Notes: generated by a model from the letters alone, not told the origin. 64,000 nucleotides of DNA from Toxorhynchites rutilus septentrionalis (GCF_029784135.1 NC_073744.1:103709766-103773765), one strand, 5' to 3'. Positions 33,666 to 45,659 are shown, numbered from the stretch's first letter. Made by a program: numbers and translations.

Positions 33666-36206
33666 CAGGAAGTAGGTTATATCTATGGTATAACCGCAAG
33701 GGTGACGTAGGACTATCGTTGATTTAGAGATCATTTGTATGAAGTTGAATCTGAATTCATTCTGAATGAATGAATATTTGGAGAACTTCGAAAACGAGAG
33801 CGTTACGTTGGAGGCACAAGGTTTTATGCATGCAATATTGGATACGGAAATATCCTACTGATGGAGAAGAATAATCTTCAGAAGCTATCCTGTTGATTGC
33901 GATTGATTGAAAAACCACAAAACCAAATGTATTTGGTCACAGTGTTACATGGATAGAAAACATTCAATTAAACTCTTTCACATGAATATATTTTGAAAAT
34001 TCCCAAAGGAACTGGCAGATTATTTTCAGTAACGATTAGATATTTCCACATTTTCCTCGATACTGGAAGCCCACCAGTGGTTAATGCCAACTCGATAACC
34101 ACCTGTTAATAGCACTTGATTGAAACATATTTGGTCACAGTGTTACATGGATAGAAAACATTCAATTAAACTCTTTCACATGAATATATTTTGAAAATTC
34201 CCAGAGGAACTGGCAGATTATTTTCAGTAACGATTAGTTATTTCCACATTTTCCTCGATACTGGAAGCCCACCAGTGGTTAATGCCAACTCGATAACCAC
34301 CTGTTAATAGCACTTGATTGAAACATATTTGGTCACAGTGTTACATGGATAGAAAACATTCAATTAAATTCATTCACATGAATATATTTTGAAAATTCCC
34401 AGAGGAACTGGCAGATTATTTTCCAGCAATGATTAGATCTTTCCGGAACTTTCTCGATGCTGAATGGCATCCTAAGGGAAAGAGTTCTGCGCGTGTATGT
34501 GTCGATCCTTCGCCGTCCACCTCCTCCAGCACGTTAGGCAACGATGTTGTCTTGTCGATGTCCTCACGAAAAATGAATGTGTCTCACCACCAGAATATCG
34601 CTTAAGTATGCTTTTTGTGTGTGATTGAATCGAGAGAAGGTGTGGTTTACGATGGCAATTTGGAAGGCATACTAGAGGGGAATGAACTCTCTGAGCTCGA
34701 AACTTTCGGCGACTGAGCAATAATCGATTGCTTACGCATACAATATTGGATACGGAAATATCCTACTGATGGGGAAGAATAATCTTCAGAAGCTTTCCTG
34801 CTAATTACACTTGGTTGAAAAATTACAAAATCAAATGTATTTGATCGCTGTGTTATATGGTTAGAAAACATTCAAATAAACTCTTTCACATGAATGTATT
34901 TTTAAATTCCCAGAGGAACTGGCAGATTATTTTCAGTAACGATTAGATATTTCCACATTTTCCTCGATACTGGAAGCCCACCAGTGGTTAATGCCAACTC
35001 GATAACCACCTGTTAATAGCACTTGGTTGAAACATATTTGGTCACAGTGTAACCTGGATAGAAAACATTAAATTAAACTCTCTCAGATGAATATATTTTG
35101 AAAATTCCCAAAGGAACTGGCAGATTATTTTCCAGCAATGATTAGATCTTTCCGGAACTTTCTCGATGCTGAATGGCATCCTAAGGGAAAGAGTTCTGCG
35201 CGTGTATGTGTCGATCCTTCGACGTCCACCTTCTCCAGCACGTTAGGCAACGATGTTGTCTTGTCGATGTCCTCACGAAAAATGAATGTGTCTCACCACC
35301 AGAATATCGCTTAAGTATACTTTTTGTGTGTGATTGAATCGAGAGAAGGTGTGGTTTACGATGGCAATTTGGAAGGCAAACTAGAGGGGAATGAACTCTC
35401 TGAGCTCGGAACTTTCGGCGACTGAGCAATAATCGATTGCGGGCGCATACAATATTGGATACGGAAATATCCTACTGATGGGGAAGAATAATCTTCTGAA
35501 GCTATCCTGTTAATTGCGATTGATTGAAAAACCACAAAACCAAATGTATTTGGTCACAGTGTTACATGGATAGAAAACATTCAATTAAACTCTTTCACAT
35601 GAATATATTTTGAAAATTCCCAAAGGAACTGGCAGATTATTTTCAGTAACGATTAGATATTTCCACATTTTCCTCGATACTGGAAGCCCACCAGTGGTTA
35701 ATGCCAACTCGATAACCACCTGTTAATAGCCGCGCGTGTATGTGTGTGTAGCGATGTCTTCCCAGGGAACCGTTTGTGGCATCACTCTCCTCCTGATAGA
35801 TTCCCTTCTGGCCTAGGGTGCACAAACAGGCTCTTGGTGACACCGTTCATCCGCGCTTTCATGATAAATAAAGAGCTTCACCGCAACAGCGACAACATGC
35901 TCCAATCGCTGTTCAATTAGAACTGAGTGGATTTCCGAGCGCCGCTCGCTTATATACCGATTGGTGATTTCAATAGCCTGTTTTGAAAGCAATTTTAAGA
36001 CTATTGAAACAAGTTTTTGGATCAAAAAGTAACAAGTATATAACGCGTAGACATTTTATCTTTCGAATGAAGTGTTTATCATACCATTTCGTTCAGTTGT
36101 TTAGGAGCTATTAACGCTCAAAATCTCGGTCTCCGGCGTAACGCTTTCGTTTTCGAAACTTTTATTTTACACCCCGGTATAGAAATGAAAGACGTAGTCC
36201 TACGTC
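33666..36206. mobile_element. Element N3, 2541 bp, in C1 ORF2
   Basis: The termini CAGGAAGTAGGTTATATC ... TAGTCCTACGTC lie between AAAA at 33662-33665 and 36207-36210. The empty site, inferred from the family A and B ORF2 at the same place, is TTGAAAAAATCTGATGCT. The interior has several 198-bp units and two beta modules (82-codon ORFs 34472-34720 and 35181-35429, 709 bases apart). The terminal hairpins are intact (left GGTTATA/TATAACC; right GACGTAG/CTACGTC). Confidence 0.88.
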
Positions 36207-36210
36207 AAAA

Positions 36211-38952
36211 TCTGATGCTTTCAAAGCTTTTCGTAGACATGGAACATCCACACACTTCGAGGAATATTCAAAGCTTGAAATACAGCTGAAACAATTAATT
36301 AAAGCAAAAAAACGCGGTTACTGGCGCAATTTCATTGAAGGTCTTTCTCGTGAAACCTCAATACGTACCTTGTGGAGGGTAGCTCGCAACATGCGTAACC
36401 GCTCATCTACCAACGAGAGTGAAGAATACTCCAACCGATGGATATTCGATTTCGCGAAAAAGGTCTGTCCAGACTCAGTTCCAGCCCAACATACTCTTCG
36501 AGAAACGTCTCCGAGCAGTGGACCTCTGGACGGACCATTCTCAATGCTGGAATTTTCTATGGCTCTTCTTTCATCGAACAACTCTTCACCCGGAAGCGAT
36601 ATGATTAAATTCGTTCTTCTAAAAAATCTTCCCGATATCGCGAAAAGACGCTTGCTAGACTTATTCAATACCCTACTAGAAAACAACATTGTGCCACCCG
36701 AATGGAGACAGGTCAAAGTAATAGCAATTCAAAAACCTGGCAAACCAGCGTCTGACCATAACTCATACCGTCCGATTGCTATGCTCTCGTGCATTAGAAA
36801 ATTGTTGGAGAAAATGATCCTTCGAAGACTCGATCAATGGATCGAGACAAATAATTTGCTATCAAGTACACAATTTGGGTTTCGCAAGAGCAAAGGAACA
36901 AACGATTGTCTAGCGTTGCTTTCTACAGATATTCAACTGGCCTTTGCGCACAAGGAGCAATTGGCTTCAGTATTCTTGGATATTAAGGGAGCTTTTGATT
37001 CGGTTACCATAGAAATTCTGTCAGACAATCTGGACAGATGTGGACTTCCTGGAATTTTGAATAACTTTTTGTACAATTTGTTGTCAGAAAAGCGAATGAA
37101 CTTCACCCTTGGACAACTGACAACTTCCAGAAATAGTTATATGGGTCTACCCCAAGGCTCATGTCTGAGCCCCCTTCTTTATAATTTTTATGTGAAAGAT
37201 ATTGACAGTTGTTTGGCAGAACAATGCACGCTTAGACAGCTTGCAGATGATGGTGTGGTTTCCGTCAGAGGTCTCCATGCCGAAAATTTGCAAAGACCAT
37301 TGCAAAATTCCTTAGATAACTTGTCTTCTTGGGCAAGGAACTTAGGGATCGAATTCTCGCCGCAGAAAACCGAACTGGTAGTGTTTACTCGAAAGCGGTT
37401 CCCATCCCAATTGCAACTTAAGCTTTTGGGCAGAAGCATTACCCAATCATTGACTTTCAAGTACCTTGGTGTCTGGTTTGATTCAAAATGCACTTGGAAT
37501 ACCCACATTACGTATTTGAAGCAAAAATGTCAAAACAGGGTCAACTTCCTCCGCTCGATTTGCGGCACGTGGTGGGGAGCTAATCCGGGAGATCTCATAA
37601 CACTTTATAAAACAACTATTCTATCCATTCTGGAGTATGGCTCTTTTTGCTTTCTCTCAGCAGCTAAAAGTCACCTTCTAAAACTGGAACGAATTCAATA
37701 TCATTGTCTGCGTATAGCTCTTGGCTGTATGCACTCAACGCATAACATGAGTCTCGAGGTTCTGGCAGGAGTAACTCCTCTACAGAACCGATTCTGGGAA
37801 CTTTCTCTCAGAATACTGGTGAAATGCGGAGTCACGAACACACTTTTGATTGAAAACTTTGAAAAAATTCTTCATCTAAATATACAATCTCGGTTTATGA
37901 GAATTTACCACCACTATATTTCGTCAGATATTTGTCTTCCATCGTTTACTCCAGACCGTGCTCACTTCACCATCAGCAGTTCCTCAATTGAATACGATCT
38001 GTCGATGAAACAAGCAATACTTGGAATCTCAGATCAGCTTCGATCAACTTACATTCCCCGTATTTTTAACCGAAAGTACTCAAAAGTCAATTGCATGAAA
38101 AGATACTTCACTGATGGGTCTCGCCTCAATGGATCCACTGGCTTCGGTGTTTTCAATGAAAATTCGAGCGCCTTCCGTAAACTGCAGGAACCTTGTTCCG
38201 TTTATGTTGCTGAGCTGGCAGCAATCGACTTCGCATTGGGGATGATCTCCAACAAGCCTGCAGATCATTACTTCATTTTCTCGGATAGTCTCAGTTCGCT
38301 TGAGGCTCTCCAGTCGATGAGAACTAGTAGGCACCCATCTTATTTCCTCACAAAAGTGAGGCTGCAGATGAGTGCACTGATCGAAAGATCTTATAAGATA
38401 ACCTTTGTATGGGTCCCCTCTCATTGCTCAATTCCTGGCAATGAGAAGGCGGACACTCTAGCAAAGGTGGGTGCCCAGGAAGGCGAATTGTTTGATAGAC
38501 AGATTTCATACGATGAATTTTTCCAATTACTGCGTCAGAGTTCCCTCTTGAGTTGGCAAACCGATTGGGACACTGGAAGTCTTGGGCGGTGGTTATATTC
38601 AATTATTCCAAAGGTTTCTTCGAGAGCGTGGTTCAAAGGTTTGGACGTAAGTCGTGACTTCATTCGTGTAATGAGTAGACTTATGTCCAACCACTACTCG
38701 CTAGATGTGCACCTCCACAGAATAAATCTTGTTCAAAACAATGTCTGTCGGTGTGGAAACGGTTACGATGACATCGATCACGCAGTTTGGCAATGTACGG
38801 ATAATTACGCAGCCAGAGAGTACCTTTTGAACGCCCTTGAGGTCCAAGGAAGACAACCCTATGTTCCTGTTAGAGACGTGTTGGGAACTCGCGACATCTG
38901 CTATATGCAGTTGATCTATATGTTTGTGAAACGGTCTAGTATAAGAATTTAA
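36211..38952 (+). pseudogene. C1 ORF2, C-terminal part: RT, RNase H, zinc knuckle
   Basis: The frame continues from the endonuclease part after N3: SDAFKAFRRHG and KKRGYWRNF, then RT (FLDIKGAFDS, GLPQGSCLSP, LADDG), RNase H (FTDGSRLNG, VAELAAIDFAL, FSDSLSS, WVPSHCSIPGNEKAD) and the terminal knuckle CRCGNGYDDIDHAVWQC. The stop is at 38950-38952. There are no stops or frameshifts. It is a broken gene only because N3 separates it from the endonuclease, and it could make an RT-RNase H protein if translated from an internal ATG (for example near 36391). Confidence 0.93.
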
Positions 38953-39171
38953 TGCTTTTGTGTTTTTTTTTTCTTTTTCGTTATTAGTTTGTTTGTATTG
39001 TCCCCTCATCTCACCGTCGCCCACCCTCGACAGCTAGTCGAACACCAGATGCTATCCCTGGTCATTATGCACAATGCTACAGTGCGTGCGGCAACCCTCG
39101 GTTGAGACAATGATACCTCATATCCATATCCCTAACCTGACCCGTCCCACAAAAATTGTTGCCCCTCTAAC

Positions 39172-39196
39172 CTCGAGTAAACCGCGAGTAATCGGT
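39172..39196 (+). other. Conserved 3' UTR motif of C1
   Basis: CTCGAG, then TAA, then ACCGCGAGTAATCGGT, about 110 bases before the tail. Further on, AAATAAACGAATT resembles the A1 and A2 ends. Confidence 0.7.
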
Positions 39197-39333
39197 CGAA
39201 ACCTACTAAACATAGATTTAAGATGAAATTTTTGTATAAACAAAACTTGAGTTAGCGGCTCCGCAAAGCTTATGCGATTGAGCCTTACAAATAAACGAAT
39301 TGGAAAAAAAAAAAAAAAAATCTTTACGGAATC

Positions 39334-41413
39334 TGCCGAACGCATTGGGTGCACTATTACATACTTCGTTATCCAATCGACTACGACTAGCATCACGGTA
39401 TTTCCTCGTCGTGAGCGTGTGAAAGGCCCTACGAAATCGATGCTAATTAACTCCCATGACAAATGGGCAGGTTTCGAGGCTCCCATGTTCGGCATCATGG
39501 TAGTATTTGGCGCTTTGGAAGCCTTGCAAACGGTGCAGTTTCTTACGTATTTCGAGACATCCTCCTTCATTTTGGGCCAGTAAAAATGTGTCTGTATTCT
39601 CTGCCATGTTTTATGAAACCCCAGATGCGCTGCAGAAGCTATGTCGAGGAACTCTCGAATGACTTTAGCACGTTCCGATTCTGGGACAACTTTTTTTCCA
39701 CCTGTGAGTGCTTGCTCCAAACTCGTCCCTACACAAGCAGTTCTTGTATAGTTCTTCGTAAACGATTCTAAAATCTGGAAAGTCGTTTTGATTCCTTCTG
39801 ACCCGTTCTGATAGCCGATGATACCATGTGTCCGTTGTCCCGTCGATTGCGAATGCTGTTGTTGTTGCTATCCTTGATAGAGCGTCAGGAACCACGTTCA
39901 CCGCTCCTTTTCTATATTTTATGTCGAAATCAAATGCGTTGAGTCGTAACAACCACCGACTCATTAAAGCGGTAGGATTTTTCATAGATTTTAAATAGCT
40001 GAGTGCCGCGTGGTCACAGTGAACCGTGAAACGTACCCCTTCCACATATCCTCTGAATTTTTCAATCGCTCTTATCACCGCCAAACATTCCTTTTCAGTA
40101 ACAGAGTATTTTCGTTCTGAGGACGAAAGTTTTTGAGAGAAGTAACATATTGGATGTTCTTCGTTATCGATTTGTTGTGTGAGAACGGCTCCTATCGCAA
40201 CGTCGCTCGCATCGCAAGCTATGGTGAACGGCTTCGAATAGTCTGGCATTGCCAAGACAGGTGCGGCGACTAAAGCCGATTTTAATTTCAAAAAGGCGTC
40301 TTCGGCTTCCATCGACCATTTGAATCTGGTTTTGGTTTTTGTCAACTCCGTGAGTGGTGCAACAATCTTGGAAAAGTTCGCGATGAAACGACGATACCAA
40401 TTGCAAACCCCTAGAGAGCGCTGAACCTCTTTTCTTGTTGTAGGCGTAGGGAATTGTACAATGCACCCGATTTTCTCATCGTCGACGTTCCAGCCTCTTT
40501 CGTCTATTACATAGCCCAAGTATTTGAGTTCACTGCGGCAGAAGTGAGACTTCTCTATGGAAATTGTGAGGTTAGCTTCCCTCAAACGAACTGCTACTTC
40601 TTCCAACAAATGAATATGTTCTTCAAAGATATTGGAGCATATGATAATGTCATCCAGATCATGGAACACTTTCGGTTCCATATCTGCGAAAATATGCGTC
40701 ATCAAACGGGCTAACGCTTGGCTCGCTGTGCATAACCCGAAAGGCACCACTTTAAATTGGAAGTGACCGCGCTGCGGTATTGTAAAAGCCGTCAAAGGAC
40801 GTGATGTTTCTTCCAAGGGCATTTGCCAAAAAGCATCTTTAAGATCAATCGACGAGATATATAAACAGCTACTCAAATTATTCATTATCGAGGATATTTG
40901 TGGTATTGGATAGCCCTCACTCACCATGATCGAATTTAGGTGGCGGGCGTCTAGGCACACTCGATATTTGCCAGTCTTTTTCTTCACTGCGACTAGTGGA
41001 TTGTTCCATGGTGAAAAACACGCCTCTTCTATAACATCCAGCTCTAGCATGCGGTCCACCTCCTTGTTGACTTCGTCGAGAACGTACTTCGACATCGGAT
41101 AATGACGCTGTTTTCTTGGTTTCGCCTCCCCAACGTCTATACGATGATAATACTTGTTAGTTCTTCCGAGTTTTCCACCATTTGCACCGGGAAATTTCTT
41201 TATCGTATTCTGTAAAATCTGCATTTCCTCGTTTGGAAGAGGTCTACTGAGTTCCGCTGTTTGTTTTTCTTCACCATCATGCGTCGTTTCTAACGAACAG
41301 CATACGGGTTTTACTCCGAATGTATTCCAGAAATTCATTCCAAAAATTATGCAGTCCGGAAGTGTTGGCAATAGTAATGCCGTTACCGTTTCGTTTTTAC
41401 CATTGTACACCAC
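39334..41413 (-). pseudogene. G1 pol: RT, RNase H and integrase N-part
   Basis: Ty3/gypsy polyprotein on the minus strand. RT: FSPWNNPLVAVKKK, CLDARHLN, SIDLKDAFWQMPL, FGLCTASQ and FHDLDDIIICS, the catalytic pair with His-Asp-Leu before the two Asp in place of the usual Tyr-Leu. RNase H: ACDASDVAIGAVL, TEKECLAV, HCDHAALSYL. A frameshift in the T-run near 39689-39698 separates these from the integrase, which has a His-His-Cys-Cys finger (HLGFH ... CTVC) and the first core Asp (ISIDFVGPF). The integrase is cut at 39334 by C1's target site and resumes at 30911. The clade is not errantivirus-like, and I cannot place it further. The ends are defined by protein homology, and the true pol start is upstream, joined to protease. 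Confidence 0.88.
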
Positions 41414-41741
41414 GGGTAATCGAACGTAAGATTAAATTTGGTGTTCTGTGCCATCCGCAGTCTTTATCGTGCCCTTGAAACGCAATTTTCTGAAGTTTTA
41501 AATCGCTTACCGTGCGCAGTAGCGAGCCACCCAATATTGAGCAATTTGCCCCGCTGTCTAATAATCCCGTGAATTGCTTCCCCATTATTTGCACAGTCGC
41601 GTGTGGCCGGTTATCGTTTTCTAGGTTTATTATCAATGAGTTTATCTGTTGTAATTCGCGAGGGGCTTCAAAATATGACGAGGATACGTGGCCCTCTGTT
41701 ACAGGTATCCCGCTTATCCGTTTCCCGGACGTTGACGACAA
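41397..41741 (-). pseudogene. G1 protease
   Basis: A retropepsin-like region with the active-site LLDSGANCSILG, preceded by ATVQIMGKQF, typical of Ty3/gypsy proteases. It follows the nucleocapsid frame (41714-42154) with a small overlap and leads toward pol through a frame change near 41413. It would cleave Gag-Pol. Confidence 0.8.
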
Positions 41742-42254
41742 GTTGGACAGCTACGGAGTGAAAATCCCTTCTGTCCACATCTGTAGTAAAACAACACCGC
41801 TTGTGGCTTCGTACAATACATGAATCGATGCCCGTTCTCATCGCAGTTCCAGCATATCCAGTTCGCTTGTCGCTGGACAGTTGTTTCGGGCGTTTGCTCT
41901 GCTCGCTGTTCATGCTGTCTATTATCCTGTTGATTTTGTCTGACCTCTCGTCTATCGAAGCTTATTTTCAACGCACTAACTTGCTGCTTGAGCATCTCTA
42001 TATTCTTATGCATGTCTCCTGCTTCTTGCTGCTCGTCCTCCGTCTTCGGTAATGTGTTCTCTGTTTCGGGGGTAAAACTTTCGGTTTCTAATGCATGTAC
42101 CCTTCCATAGCGTGGGATGAGCTGTTGATTTTTTGAAATATTTGATTTGACCACGGGAGTGGCAAGCGAAGGCTCTAGGAGGACATCATGTGGCTAGGGA
42201 ATACGTCGCTGTACATCTTGTAATTTTTTTAACTCGTCAAATTCCTTGCAAGCT
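41714..42254 (-). pseudogene. G1 Gag C-terminal region: nucleocapsid knuckles
   Basis: A polar, coiled-coil-like stretch (MHKNIEMLKQQVSALK) is followed by one good CCHC knuckle (CWNCDENGHRFMYC) and a damaged second one (YRCGQKGFSLRSC, first Cys replaced by Tyr). Upstream, near 42194, the frame that links to the capsid part has an in-frame TAG, so Gag is broken. Confidence 0.78.
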
Positions 42255-42677
42255 CTAACCAGCTGGAGCATCGTTGTCGAATGCTGAGCTGCAGCTATTG
42301 GAGCGTATGTGGAGTTCATATTTTTTTATTATGAAAACCATTTCTTGCTCACTCATAGGTGGATCGACATAATTGAATAATGTGGAAATATCTTGGTAAA
42401 ACTTGTGGAACGATTCATTCTCCCCTTGTAGACGATGGTATGCTTCCACTCGTAATATAAACGCATAACTACTCGGAAGAAATTCGCATCTAATCCTGTT
42501 TTTAAAGGCTTCCCACGAATCCAGGTGGCCACTCAAGTAGGCGTTGCCATACCAGGTGAGCGCATCCTCTAACAGCAAGTGTTTGATGTTCTTTAGTAAA
42601 ACTTGCTCTGGCACTGCCTCTGACAGAGCGAATATCTCTACTCTTTGTAGAAAGGTGTTTAAAGATGTGCCATCTTT
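42255..42677 (-). pseudogene. G1 Gag, capsid-like part
   Basis: Retrotransposon-gag-type sequence: LLLEDALTWYGN, WEAFKNRIRCEFLP and EAYHRLQGENESFHKFYQDI, with the typical spacing of a Ty3/gypsy capsid. It is out of frame with the upstream Gag part by one base near 42680 (an A-run, TAAAAAG), and it ends in a frameshifted tail at 42255. Confidence 0.8.
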
Positions 42678-43685
42678 TTACCCTTTATAGCGAAAAGGCC
42701 AATTGTGGATCGCTTTGCACATCCTCCGCTCATCTGACTGCATGCGCCATGCAGCATTTTCCTCAGGTCGCAGATAACTGGTCACCCAATCATTCCTCAT
42801 ACGATCCTCAAAGAACTGGTCTCTCATCGTCGGTCTGCCACTTGGGGCAGCGTATGGTGGAGGTGGATATTCCTCATTTGGTATCGCACGTGATGCTGTT
42901 CGGTTTACCGCGCTATTCCCAGTATGTAGGCCCGCTGCTGTCACTCGTTCTTCTAGCGATCTCCATCCTCGACGATCCAATCTTGGGAGAAGATCGAATC
43001 TTTGATCTCCGGATTTTTCCAGCCTGATCATGTTGTTTTCCTCTTCTCTTGGTTGATTGCTTCCATCCCCGTAAACGTCAATTTCTCCCGAATCGTGCGA
43101 ACGATGAACAGCTGATGTCCCATGCTCTGATGGCTGTATGCTCTGAGGAGATACCTGTTGCAACGTTTCCACTGCTGCCAAATCTACATTCCCTAGTCCA
43201 GATGTTCGCGATGTTTTCGGTATTGTACCGGTTGCACTAGATGTGTCTTGTTTGTTACCAAGATTTAATTTTTTGTGACCTTTTCCCAAAGCGTCGTCAA
43301 TATCCTCAAGCGCAAACTGCACTAGAAGACATAGCGAAGTGTGTGTGTCCAAGTAATTCGCCGTTGGCTCAATAATAGCCAATCGGTCGCGATAATGAAA
43401 AAGACGAGAACGAGCTTGACGGATGAACGTCAAATCGCTCTTTTGGAAAGCCAAATCTAATTTCAACAGCAATTCGTTGATATTTAACTGACATACATTT
43501 ATATTTGCTTCTCCATCCATTACGTGGGAGGAGGCCTCGTAAAATTTATGCTTAGCTGCATCTTCCTCCATCAGCGCTCGTAATCGAACTGCTCTGGCCC
43601 TTCGAGGGAGGGAGTTCAAACTTGAAACATGGCGCAGAGCAAGTTCGTAGTTTATTTCCTCTTCAGTGAGGCACGCTGGGTCCAT
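42678..43685 (-). pseudogene. G1 Gag, N-terminal part
   Basis: ATG at 43685 (MDPACLTEEE), some 320 bases after the LTR. It is rich in charged and helical segments (RRARAVRLRALMEEDAAK), followed by a polar, low-complexity region, and ends near the capsid start with WPFRYKG and a frameshift. The position between the primer-binding site and the capsid is the evidence that it is Gag. The sequence itself shows no known domain. Confidence 0.75.
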
Positions 43686-43995
43686 GATCGTGTTTAGTTT
43701 ATGGCTCAATTAAAAAAAAATATTTCAAATCATTCAATTGAATTCTCTTCTATATTTCTGGTTTAATAATTTCAGTAATGCCTCCTGGCCTTAAACATGC
43801 ACCATGTGCGAATTTTCTAATTACAAAACCTAAAGCATGCACCATGTGCGAATTCAATTTCAAACCTATCTATGATTCTTCAAAAATTACAAACAATTCT
43901 AAAGTTTTCTAAAGAAACTTCCAAACGTGCGAATCGTTTGTGCTACTAATTACTTCACTTCATCAACACGAACAGCATGATTGGGGTTCGAGTTT
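43686..43995 (-). other. G1 5' leader between primer site and Gag
   Basis: About 310 bases without a gene. ACCTAAAGCATGCACCATGTGCGAATT is partly duplicated here: GCATGCACCATGTGCGAATT occurs near 43833 and a near-copy, ACATGCACCATGTGCGAATT, near 43795. It may hold packaging signals, but nothing specific is visible. Confidence 0.5.
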
Positions 43996-44007
43996 GGTTG
44001 GGCGCCA
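43996..44007 (-). other. G1 primer-binding site, tRNA-Lys-like
   Basis: Directly after the LTR (minus strand) stands TGGCGCCCAACC, complementary to a tRNA 3' end GGUUGGGCGCCA. Insect tRNA-Lys ends in GUUGGGCGCCA. Even the next bases (GGGTTCGAG on the plus strand at 43984-43992) look like a tRNA T-arm. Confidence 0.8.
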
Positions 44008-45568
44008 TGTTGCGATTTTCGCTCATCTCAATCAATTTTGCGTTACCGCCTTCTCGCTCTACTTCAAGGCATGCTCGAAAAGCGGATCTCAACGCCGCCA
44101 TCATGCCTGTAAGGGTGGGTTTAGATTAGTGATATATTCATGTGAACAAATATGATGAGATTTATAGAAATCGCATTAACCGTTTACACTAGCGTGAACT
44201 TCTATAATGAATATATTCATATTTTCGGTGAATTTATTCACCTGAAGTAGAACTGCATCCAACTTTAGTGATTTCTCACCAGTGAGAAATTCACAAGCGT
44301 TTACATATGCAGAATTTATTCAAGTTATATATACTTCGAATAAGTGTATCATATTTATTCTCACCCGTTTACACATATTTTCACGTGAATAAATCCATCT
44401 ATAGCTATAGATCTCCCTAGTGTAAACCCGCCATAACGCTGTTCCACATCTAATGCTGTATTTGTAATTGCCGCATGCACACAATGGCCAAAATGTCACA
44501 CACACACACTTAGCACATGCTCACTCACCTTTTGAAGCGTGACGCTCCCTGATTGGCTCCCTTTGTCCTCCGCCTGGCTCTTTCTCCTGTAGAACGGGAG
44601 CCTTTTCTTCGTTGCTTCCTTTGTGCAGCAATCGATCCTCCGCCACGTGTACCGCAACCGCGTCTTGCGGGTCAGGTGAGACACAGCCAACTTACACCGC
44701 GTGATATTACCGTTACGGATTAACACTTCGCGCGGCTCTTTGTGTCGGACTTAAGCGCCCGCACAACGTTAACACACTAAAAAAATGTGGCCCAGCCACA
44801 ATGGCGGGAAACCAGCTTTCCTTGCCAGATGGCCGTCACCGCATCCGGTGGATCTTCACGCCACCACCACACACCAAACCAATGCCTCCGAAAACGAACA
44901 CTCAATGGCCGTGGGGGAAACGAACTCAACCGCGTGTGTATACTTATTCCCGAATACACTTTTCTTCTCCTGCGAGCAACCGCATCACCGTGCTGACACA
45001 CAAAATTCGACCTCGTATCCCCGCGGGACGGCGCACTAGACCACGCGGGCACCTGACCCTTTTCTTCTCCTACGAGACGGTGCACTTCACCGTGCTTACT
45101 CGCCGCACAATTTTCTCTCCCGGCAGACACACCACTTTTCCCAAATCGAGTGACACGTGGAGCTCGGCCGTGCCTATTCGCGAAAAGGTCACTTTTCCCG
45201 GCGCACACAAAACTCTTCCCGTATCGAGCGAGGCAGTGCGCTCAACCGTGCTAATTCGCGGTATGACGATTTCACCACGCGGTATCAAATTTCCTTCGTC
45301 TCGAGCGAGACGGTAAACTCAACCGTTCTGGTTGACGATTGCACAACTTCTATCGCTTCGTAGGCGATCCGTGGCTTTGCTTTCGTTGGCATATGTATTG
45401 GTGATCGCCAACGTTCGGTTGTGCCACTTCCGTTAGCGAGTATCTCCCGTGAGCGGGAAATAATGTTGCATAAGCGAGCGTTACTGTGTTGCGTGTGCTA
45501 TGTGTTGCCAGCAAGCTATGTGTTGCCAGCAAATGAATCTACAGCAAATGTGACTTAATCATGTAACA
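44008..45568 (-). mobile_element. G1 LTR, right copy (5' LTR), 1561 bp including a MITE
   Basis: The termini are TGTTGCG and TGTAACA on the plus strand. It is the same as 6575-7812 apart from about seven substitutions or small indels and the 321-bp MITE plus its TAA duplicate. It is flanked on the right by ACTT (45569-45572). The ORFs inside are non-coding by-products shared with the other LTR. Confidence 0.9.
44113..44433. mobile_element. 321-bp MITE in the G1 5' LTR, TAA target duplication
   Basis: Its absence from the other LTR at 6678-6680 gives the exact empty site (CTGTAACGCTG). TAA is duplicated at 44110-44112 and 44434-44436. The imperfect inverted ends are GGTGGGTTTAGATTAG and GGCGGGTTTACACTAG (the right end read inverted), with three mismatches. 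The internal sequence is A/T-rich with ATTCA/TGAAT repeats. A TAA duplication fits PIF/Harbinger (Tourist-like) MITEs. Confidence 0.88.
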
Positions 45569-45659
45569 ACTTTCAACAAAGTTGATTGGTTCTCATATAT
45601 AACGTTCATTAACTCCGATGTTTCTATTGGAGACAAATGTTTAATTCTGATGGTATTTT

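Larger units (their letters stand above)
30912..39319 (+). mobile_element. C1: full-length I-clade retrotransposon, family C, split by N3
   Basis: The element is 5.87 kb when N3 is left out, from ATTCCTCAATCG to the A-tail at 39304-39320. The 14-base duplication ATCTTTACGGAATC is at 30898-30911 and 39320-39333, inside G1's integrase. ORF1 is intact, and ORF2 is intact apart from N3, so C1 is the youngest-looking non-LTR copy here. It lies head-to-head with B1, 200 bases away. Confidence 0.94.

Noticed and set aside
33662..33710. A fusion protein from C1 ORF2 into N3 (14 extra codons)
   Set aside because: It is read-through into the inserted element up to the first stop; the ORF2 frame continues after N3.
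43984..44007. tRNA gene end (GGTTCGAG...GGGCGCCA)
   Set aside because: No acceptor, D-arm or anticodon arm upstream; the position right after the LTR identifies it as a primer-binding site.
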